This document shows, one piece after another, positions 6,722 to 11,554 of a DNA stretch of 11,554 nt. How positions within the stretch are numbered: the first letter of the stretch is position 1; every line of letters starts with the position of its first letter. A program made the position numbers and the translations under genes. Below the pieces are notes generated by a model. That model was not told the origin of the DNA. It ran no database searches and saw only the letters and a list, made by a program, of their open reading frames with translations. The DNA comes from JAJPKK01 sp035311445 (GTDB lineage: Bacteria; Pseudomonadota; Alphaproteobacteria; Rhizobiales; Xanthobacteraceae), in contig DATGCX010000019.1 in NCBI GenBank assembly GCA_035311445.1, positions 1 to 11,554 on the forward strand. The letters run 5' to 3'.

Positions 6722-8314
6722 ATGGGTGAGACCTCGGCATCATCTTTGGCCGTCAGCGTGGCCGAAGCCATTCCGCGCATTTACAATTTCGCTGACGACA
6801 TGTTGCACCGCAACCTGGCGGCGGGGCGGGCCGACAAGCCCGCCTTCATCGATCCCCGCGGAAGCTGGACTTACGGGCAGCTTGCCGAGCGCGTCTTACG
6901 ATTCGGTCATGTCCTGCGCAAGTTCGACATTGTGCGGGAAGACCGCATTCTGCTGTGCCTGACCGATACGATCGATTGGCCGACGGCGTTCCTCGGCGCC
7001 GTCAAAGCGGGTGTTGTCGCCGTTCCGGTGAATACCCTGCTCCACGAGAACGACTACCGATTCATGCTCACGGACAGCCGGGCAAAACTGCTGGTCGTAT
7101 CCGAAGAGCTTTATCCGCGGTTCGCCAACCTCATCGGGTCGTGCCCGGATCTTGCAACCGTGATCGTGTCCGGCGCCGACGGCCATGGCCATAGCCGGCT
7201 CGAAGACCTGCTGGAGAGCGCGTCCGGTCCGGATTATACGGCGCCCACCACGCGCGACGACATGTGCTTCTGGCTCTATACGTCCGGGTCCACGGGCCGG
7301 CCCAAGGGGGCCGTGCATGTGCACGCCAACCTGCGGCTCACTGCCGATCTTTATGGCGGACCGGTGCTCGGCCTGACGGAAAACGATCTCATCTATTCGG
7401 TGGGAAAACTGTTTTTTGCCTACGGCCTCGGCAATGCCATGACGTTCCCGATGGTGTTTGGCGCCACCGCGGTTTTGATGCCGGGCCGGCCGACGCCGGA
7501 TGCCGTCGCGGAATTGCTACGCCGGCATCCGGTGACCGTGTTCTTCGGGGTGCCGACCTTCTACGCGGCGTTCCTGGCGAGCGCGGCCGCACCCTCTCGT
7601 GACGAACTCAACCTGCGCATTTGCGTCTCGGCAGGCGAGGCGCTGCCGGTGGATGTGGGGCGGCGGTGGAGCGAACGATATGGCGTCGATATCCTCGACG
7701 GGCTGGGCTCGACCGAAATGCTCCATATCTTCCTGTCGAACCGGATCGGCGATGTGCGCTATGGCACCACCGGCAAGCCGGTGCCCGGCTACGATATTCG
7801 CCTCGTCGACGATGACGGCGCGACGGTCAGGCCCGGCCAACTCGGTGAGTTGCAGGTGCGCGGTCCGACCAGCGCCATCATGTATTGGAACAACCGCGCC
7901 CAGTCGCGCACCACGTTCCTTGGCGAATGGACGCGCTCCGGCGACAAGTACATCGAGGACAAGGACGGCTATTACGTTTATTGCGGGCGGCGCGACGATA
8001 TGCTCAAGGTCGGCGGCATGTATGTGGCTCCGTTCGAGGTCGAGGGGGCGCTGTTGACCCATCCGGACGTGCTCGAAGCTGCCGTGGTGGCCTGGCCCGA
8101 CGAGGATCGGCTGATCAAGCCAAAGGCGTTCGTGGTTTTAAAACCTTCCGTAACGGCCAGCGACAGATCGGTCCGGGCGCTACAGGACCATTGTCGGAAA
8201 CAGCTTGCACCTTACAAATTTCCACGTTGGATCGAATTCCGCAACGATCTGCCCAAAACCGCGACCGGCAAGATTCAACGGTTCAAGTTGCGCGCCGAGG
8301 CGCCGGATCGATAA
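6722..8314 (+). CDS. Benzoate-CoA ligase family protein
   Basis: This is an AMP-forming acyl-CoA synthetase of the benzoate/4-hydroxybenzoate-CoA ligase group (BadA/HbaA/BclA type): aromatic carboxylate + ATP + CoA gives aroyl-CoA, AMP and PPi. The 530 aa match the family length. Motifs include the phosphate loop YTSGSTGRPKG at 186-196, GLGSTEMLHIFLSN, the hinge region YCGRRDDMLKVGGMYVAPFEVE and the C-terminal catalytic lysine K517 in PKTATGKIQRFKLR. The ATG at 6722 has a GGTG six nt upstream; an in-frame GTG at 6713 would add three residues. It heads the plus-strand operon, followed after 129 nt by an ABC uptake system, a pairing known for aromatic-acid uptake and activation in Rhodopseudomonas. 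The exact acid cannot be read from sequence. Confidence 0.9.
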   Translation: MGETSASSLAVSVAEAIPRIYNFADDMLHRNLAAGRADKPAFIDPRGSWTYGQLAERVLRFGHVLRKFDIVREDRILLCLTDTIDWPTAFLGAVKAGVVAVPVNTLLHENDYRFMLTDSRAKLLVVSEELYPRFANLIGSCPDLATVIVSGADGHGHSRLEDLLESASGPDYTAPTTRDDMCFWLYTSGSTGRPKGAVHVHANLRLTADLYGGPVLGLTENDLIYSVGKLFFAYGLGNAMTFPMVFGATAVLMPGRPTPDAVAELLRRHPVTVFFGVPTFYAAFLASAAAPSRDELNLRICVSAGEALPVDVGRRWSERYGVDILDGLGSTEMLHIFLSNRIGDVRYGTTGKPVPGYDIRLVDDDGATVRPGQLGELQVRGPTSAIMYWNNRAQSRTTFLGEWTRSGDKYIEDKDGYYVYCGRRDDMLKVGGMYVAPFEVEGALLTHPDVLEAAVVAWPDEDRLIKPKAFVVLKPSVTASDRSVRALQDHCRKQLAPYKFPRWIEFRNDLPKTATGKIQRFKLRAEAPDR

Positions 8315-8443
8315 AGTCATTGGATCGACGAACTTGGTGTGAGAGCGTGAGGAACAATTAAGGACCGGCCGCGCCCTAAAGGGCACTCCTCGGGATGAGG
8401 CTCTAAGTGCTTCAGGGCCTCGGCGTTTCAAATGGAGATGAGC
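8315..8443 (+). promoter_or_regulatory. Leader with two small hairpins upstream of the binding-protein gene
   Basis: This 129-nt gap contains the dyad GCCCT-AA-AGGGC (8373-8384) and CCTC-GGGAT-GAGG (8388-8400). Neither has a following T-run, so they are not convincing terminators. They may stabilise or process the mRNA so that the abundant binding protein is expressed more than the ligase, or serve as an operator. A GGAG at 8434-8437 is the ribosome binding site of the next gene. Confidence 0.35.
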
Positions 8444-9616
8444 ATGCGCAAGTCTGTCGTCGCGATCAGCGCCCTGATTGCGTGCCTGGGCGTTCCTGCG
8501 TTGGCACAGCAGAAGAGCGTCAAGATCGGGTTTATCAGCACATTCAGCGGTCCGCCCGCGGTGATCGGCAACGACATGCGAAATTCCTTCGAACTCGCGC
8601 TCGACCATCTGGGCCGCAAGGTGGGCGGCCTTCCAGTCGAGGTCATCTATGAGGATGATCAGCAGAAGCCGGAAGTCGGCAAGCAGAAGACCGACAAGCT
8701 GATCGAATCCGATCATGTCGATTTCATCGTCGGTTATATCTGGTCGAACGTACTCCTTGCATCGCTCAAGCCGGCAATCGACTCAAAGACCATCATGATC
8801 AGCTCAAATGCGGGGCCCTCGCAGATCGCCGGCGAGTTGTGCTCGCCATATTTCTTCTCCACCTCGTGGCAGAACGATCAGACGCCGGCAGCGATCGGCC
8901 TGTACATGAATCAGAAGGGCGTAAAAAGTGCCTATCTGGTCGGTCCGAATTATGCCGCCGGCAAGGATATGATGGCCGGCGTCAAGGCGACCTTCAAGGG
9001 CAAGATCGTCGGCGAGGAATATACGCGATGGCCCGATCAACTCGATTTTTCGGCCGAACTTTCCAAGGGGCGTGCCGCCAAGCCCGACGCCATGTTCGTA
9101 TTTTATCCGGGGGCGGCCGGTGTACAGTTCCTCAATCAATACGTTCAGGCAGGCCTCAAGAACCAGATTCCGCTCTATACGGCGTTCACCATCGACGAGA
9201 CGACGTTGCCCCGGCAGGGCGAGAACGCACTCGGTATCCCTGGCGCGCAAGAATGGGTCAATGATCTACCCAACGACGCCAACAAGAAATTCGTCGCCGA
9301 CTACAAGGCGAAACACAAGGCTTCACCTTCCTTCTATGGCGCCCAGTCTTACGACGCCGCGCTCCTCGTCAACAGCGCGGTCGCTGCCGTCAAGGGCGAC
9401 GTCGCCAGGAAGGCGGACATGATCAAGGCGATGGAAAAGGCCGACTTTGCATCGGTTCGGGGGTCGTTCCGCTACGGCAACAACCACTTCCCGATACAGA
9501 ATTTCTATCTACAGGACGTCGTCAAAGGACCCGACGGAATGCCAGTGCTCAAGACCGTCGCCACGATTGTCAAAGACGATCAGGACGTATTCCACGACAA
9601 GTGCACGATGAAGTGA
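8444..9616 (+). CDS. Periplasmic substrate-binding protein of a HAAT-type ABC transporter
   Basis: This is a 390-aa type I periplasmic binding protein (Peripla_BP_6, branched-chain amino acid/amide/aromatic family) that captures the ligand and delivers it to the permeases encoded next. A clear signal peptide is present: MRK, a hydrophobic core (SVVAISALIACLGV) and the site PALA-QQ. The mature part opens with the typical VKIGFISTFSGPPAVIGNDMRNSFELA strand-helix. The start at 8444 is chosen over ATGs at 8432 and 8438 because GGAG lies six nt upstream and the signal peptide then begins MRK. The neighbouring aromatic-CoA ligases suggest an aromatic acid as ligand, as for the HAAT systems that import 4-hydroxybenzoate or p-coumarate in Rhodopseudomonas. 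The ligand itself is inferred. Confidence 0.9.
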   Translation: MRKSVVAISALIACLGVPALAQQKSVKIGFISTFSGPPAVIGNDMRNSFELALDHLGRKVGGLPVEVIYEDDQQKPEVGKQKTDKLIESDHVDFIVGYIWSNVLLASLKPAIDSKTIMISSNAGPSQIAGELCSPYFFSTSWQNDQTPAAIGLYMNQKGVKSAYLVGPNYAAGKDMMAGVKATFKGKIVGEEYTRWPDQLDFSAELSKGRAAKPDAMFVFYPGAAGVQFLNQYVQAGLKNQIPLYTAFTIDETTLPRQGENALGIPGAQEWVNDLPNDANKKFVADYKAKHKASPSFYGAQSYDAALLVNSAVAAVKGDVARKADMIKAMEKADFASVRGSFRYGNNHFPIQNFYLQDVVKGPDGMPVLKTVATIVKDDQDVFHDKCTMK

Positions 9617-10530
9617 TTCTCCTCTTCGAACAGTGCCTGAACGGACTGCAATTCGGATTGCTGCTGTTCCTGCTTGCCGCCGGGCTGACGCTCGTGTTCG
9701 GCATCATGGACTTCGTCAATCTGGCGCATGGGTCATTTTATATGCTCGGCGCCTATTTCGCCGCCACCTTCGCGGCGCTTACGCAGAGCTTCGTGCTTAG
9801 CGCCGTGCTGGCATTGGCGGCGACCCTCGCGGTCGGGATGGCGGCCGAGGTGATCGCGATCCGCAAGCTCTACGGCCGCGACCATCTCGACCATGTGCTC
9901 GGCACATTTGGGTTAATCCTGTTCTTCAATGAGCTTGTGCGCCTCATATGGGGGCCGGCCGGTATGAACCTGGCGCTGCCGCCATATCTCAGCACGTCGA
10001 TCGAGATTCTTCCGGACGTTTACTACCCGGCGTATCGTCTCGCCGTCATCATGGTGGCGCTGGTGGTCGCGTTCTTCCTCTACATCGTGGTCATGCGCAC
10101 GCGAGTCGGCATGCTGATCCGCGCCGGAGCGTCGAACCGCGAGATGGTCAGCGCACTCGGCATCAACATCCGATTGCTCTACACGTTCGTGTTCGGCGTA
10201 GGGGCGGCGCTCGCGGCGCTCGCGGGCCTGATCCAGGCGCCCATCCTGACCGTGCAGATCGGTATGGGCGAGAACATTCTGATCGTCGCCCTTGTGGTCA
10301 TCATCATCGGCGGCATCGGCTCGATCCGGGGCGCGTTCATCGCGGCGATTTTCGTTGGCCTGGTCGATACGGTCGGCCGTGCCTTCCTGCCCGAATTTTT
10401 CCGCCTGGTCATGACCCCCGCGGCCGCCTCGGCGCTCGCTCCCGCGTTGTCGTCCATGCTGATCTATCTGCTGATGGCCGCCGTTCTGGTTTTGCGGCCT
10501 CAAGGCTTCTTTCCGGCAGATGGCAGATGA
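9613..10530 (+). CDS. livH: LivH-type ABC transporter permease
   Basis: This inner-membrane permease (about 305 aa, mostly hydrophobic helices) belongs to the branched-chain amino acid/HAAT family. It carries the family hallmarks GLTLVFGIMDFVNLAHGSFYMLGAY near the N-terminus, the loop RDHLDHVLGTFGLILFFNE, a cytoplasmic coupling segment GASNREMVSALGIN, and IIIGGIGSIRGAFIAAI towards the end. A GTG at 9613 gives a GTGA overlap with the binding-protein stop and a typical N-terminus (ILLFEQCLNGLQFGLLLF). A GTG at 9601 is also possible and would add MHDE. It should pair with the LivM-type protein to form the channel. The gene symbol is a family name; the cargo is probably not leucine in this setting. 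Confidence 0.93.
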   Translation: MILLFEQCLNGLQFGLLLFLLAAGLTLVFGIMDFVNLAHGSFYMLGAYFAATFAALTQSFVLSAVLALAATLAVGMAAEVIAIRKLYGRDHLDHVLGTFGLILFFNELVRLIWGPAGMNLALPPYLSTSIEILPDVYYPAYRLAVIMVALVVAFFLYIVVMRTRVGMLIRAGASNREMVSALGINIRLLYTFVFGVGAALAALAGLIQAPILTVQIGMGENILIVALVVIIIGGIGSIRGAFIAAIFVGLVDTVGRAFLPEFFRLVMTPAAASALAPALSSMLIYLLMAAVLVLRPQGFFPADGR

Positions 10531-11474
10531 GCGCGTTTTTTACCGTCCGTAGTTTGGTGATCGGCGCACTGCTCGTGTTTCTTGCCTTGCTGCCGGTCTA
10601 TGTGGCTACCACCGGTCAGTTCTTCCCGCTCACCCTGTTCACCCGCATCATCATCCTGGCCCTCGCCGCCACCAGCCTCAATCTCATTCTCGGTTATGGC
10701 GGAATGGTCAGTTTCGGTCACGCCGCCTATCTGGGCCTGGGCGGTTATGTGGTCGGCATCCTGGCCAAGGAAGGCATAACGTCCGGATTCGCGCAGTGGC
10801 CGCTGGTGCTCGCGGTGTGCGCGTTGTTCGCGCTCGTGGTCGGTGCGCTGTGCCTGCGTACGCGCGGGGTTTATTTCATCATGATCACGCTCGCCTTCGC
10901 CCAGATGATCTACTACGTGGCGGTCGGCCTCGATCGCTATGGCGGTGACGACGGACTCACCATCTATCGCCGCAGCCAGTTCGCCGGCCTGATCGACCTT
11001 TCCGGCAAGGTGCAGTTCTATTATCTGTGCCTTGCGCTGCTGCTCGCGGCAATCTGGCTCGTCTCGCGGCTCGTCAATTCGCGGTTCGGCATGGTGATCC
11101 GGGGTTCGCGATCGAACGAGCGGCGCATGCGGGCCATCGGATTTCCGGTCTTTCGCTACCAGCTAACCGGCTTCGTTATCGCCGGCATGATGTGCGGACT
11201 TGCGGGCGCACTGCTTGCCAATCACACCGATTTTATCAGCCCCGCGGCGATGCATTGGACGCGCTCAGGGGATCTCATCGTGATGATCGTGCTCGGCGGC
11301 ATCGGCTCGCTGTTTGGCCCGCTGATTGGGGCCGTTATGCTCCTGGTGCTGGAAGAGGGGCTTTCGCGGTTGACCGAGTACTGGCAAATCGTCGTTGGTC
11401 CGTTGCTGCTGTTCGTCGTCGTATATGCCCACGGCGGTATCGACGGCGTCTTGGCAAGCCTGCGGCATGCCTGA
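10527..11474 (+). CDS. livM: LivM-type ABC transporter permease
   Basis: This is the second membrane subunit of the HAAT transporter, 315 aa. Family signatures are ATSLNLILGYGGMVSFGHAAYLGLGGY near residue 50, TRGVYFIMITLAFAQMIYY, YGGDDGLT, the coupling loop RSNERRMRAIGFPVFRYQL and VLGGIGSLFGPLIGAV. The start ATG overlaps the previous stop as ATGA, a sign of translational coupling. The frame stays open far upstream (to about 9948), but that part lies within the LivH gene and is Arg/His/Gly-rich with no family character, so it is excluded. Confidence 0.94.
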   Translation: MSAFFTVRSLVIGALLVFLALLPVYVATTGQFFPLTLFTRIIILALAATSLNLILGYGGMVSFGHAAYLGLGGYVVGILAKEGITSGFAQWPLVLAVCALFALVVGALCLRTRGVYFIMITLAFAQMIYYVAVGLDRYGGDDGLTIYRRSQFAGLIDLSGKVQFYYLCLALLLAAIWLVSRLVNSRFGMVIRGSRSNERRMRAIGFPVFRYQLTGFVIAGMMCGLAGALLANHTDFISPAAMHWTRSGDLIVMIVLGGIGSLFGPLIGAVMLLVLEEGLSRLTEYWQIVVGPLLLFVVVYAHGGIDGVLASLRHA

Positions 11475-11554
11475 TCCGATGTTGCAGATTCGCGACCTGA
11501 CCAAGCGGTTCGGCGGCGTCCTCGCTTGCGACGACGTCTCGCTCGATATTATGG
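11467..11554 (+). CDS. livG: LivG-type ABC transporter ATPase, N-terminal part (cut by window end)
   Basis: Only 29 codons are present. They begin MPDPMLQIRDLTKRFGGVLA and continue CDDVSLDIM, the typical first strand and aromatic A-loop region of a LivG ATPase. The Walker motifs lie beyond the window. The ATG overlaps the LivM stop by 8 nt; an in-frame ATG at 11479 is an alternative start. It would power the transporter together with a LivF-type partner that should follow. Confidence 0.88.
   Translation, partial: MPDPMLQIRDLTKRFGGVLACDDVSLDIM

Noticed and set aside
6639..6743. A 35-residue N-terminal extension of the thioesterase
   Set aside because: It would overlap the divergent gene's start and control region and lacks family character. 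The ATG at 6638 has an AGGAG 8 nt upstream.
9948..10526. A long N-terminal extension of the LivM-type gene in the same frame
   Set aside because: It lies wholly within the LivH coding region, is rich in Arg/His/Gly and shows no family similarity. The ATGA overlap at 10527 gives the expected LivM N-terminus.

Overview
The window reads as a G+C-rich chromosomal segment of an alphaproteobacterium, probably of the Hyphomicrobiales (Bradyrhizobium/Rhodopseudomonas-like). This rests on codon use, on CTCTCCCCGC-type palindromic repeats that resemble those scattered through such genomes, and on the gene families present. No sequence search was possible, so the taxonomy is inference.

Layout. Positions 1-95 hold the last 30 codons of an unidentified plus-strand gene. 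A minus-strand operon then runs from about 6638 down to 175: an FlK-type hotdog thioesterase, a large molybdopterin oxidoreductase (PadB-like), one polypeptide joining a four-cluster [4Fe-4S] subunit to a DmsC/PadD-type membrane anchor, and a PaaK-type arylacetate-CoA ligase. From the divergent region 6639-6721 a plus-strand operon runs off the right edge: a benzoate-CoA ligase-family enzyme, a periplasmic branched-chain-amino-acid-type (HAAT) binding protein, two permeases (LivH and LivM type) and the first 29 codons of a LivG-type ATPase.

How the genes fit together. The ABC system probably imports an aromatic acid. The two acyl-CoA ligases activate aromatic or arylacetic acids. The molybdoenzyme resembles phenylacetyl-CoA:acceptor oxidoreductase (PadBCD of Thauera/Aromatoleum), which alpha-oxidises phenylacetyl-CoA to phenylglyoxylate and passes electrons to quinone. 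The thioesterase would hydrolyse a CoA ester in the same route. No Tat signal is visible on the large subunit, and the positive-inside rule puts the Fe-S domain in the cytoplasm, as a CoA-thioester substrate requires. The enzyme that should follow (phenylglyoxylate dehydrogenase, padEFGHI) is not in the window.

The most unusual point is that the Fe-S and anchor subunits are fused, and that the junction is coded by an in-frame palindromic repeat of 120 bp. A second, related element sits in the gap between the catalytic subunit and the fusion gene. The catalytic subunit also appears to lack the third cysteine of its N-terminal Fe-S motif.
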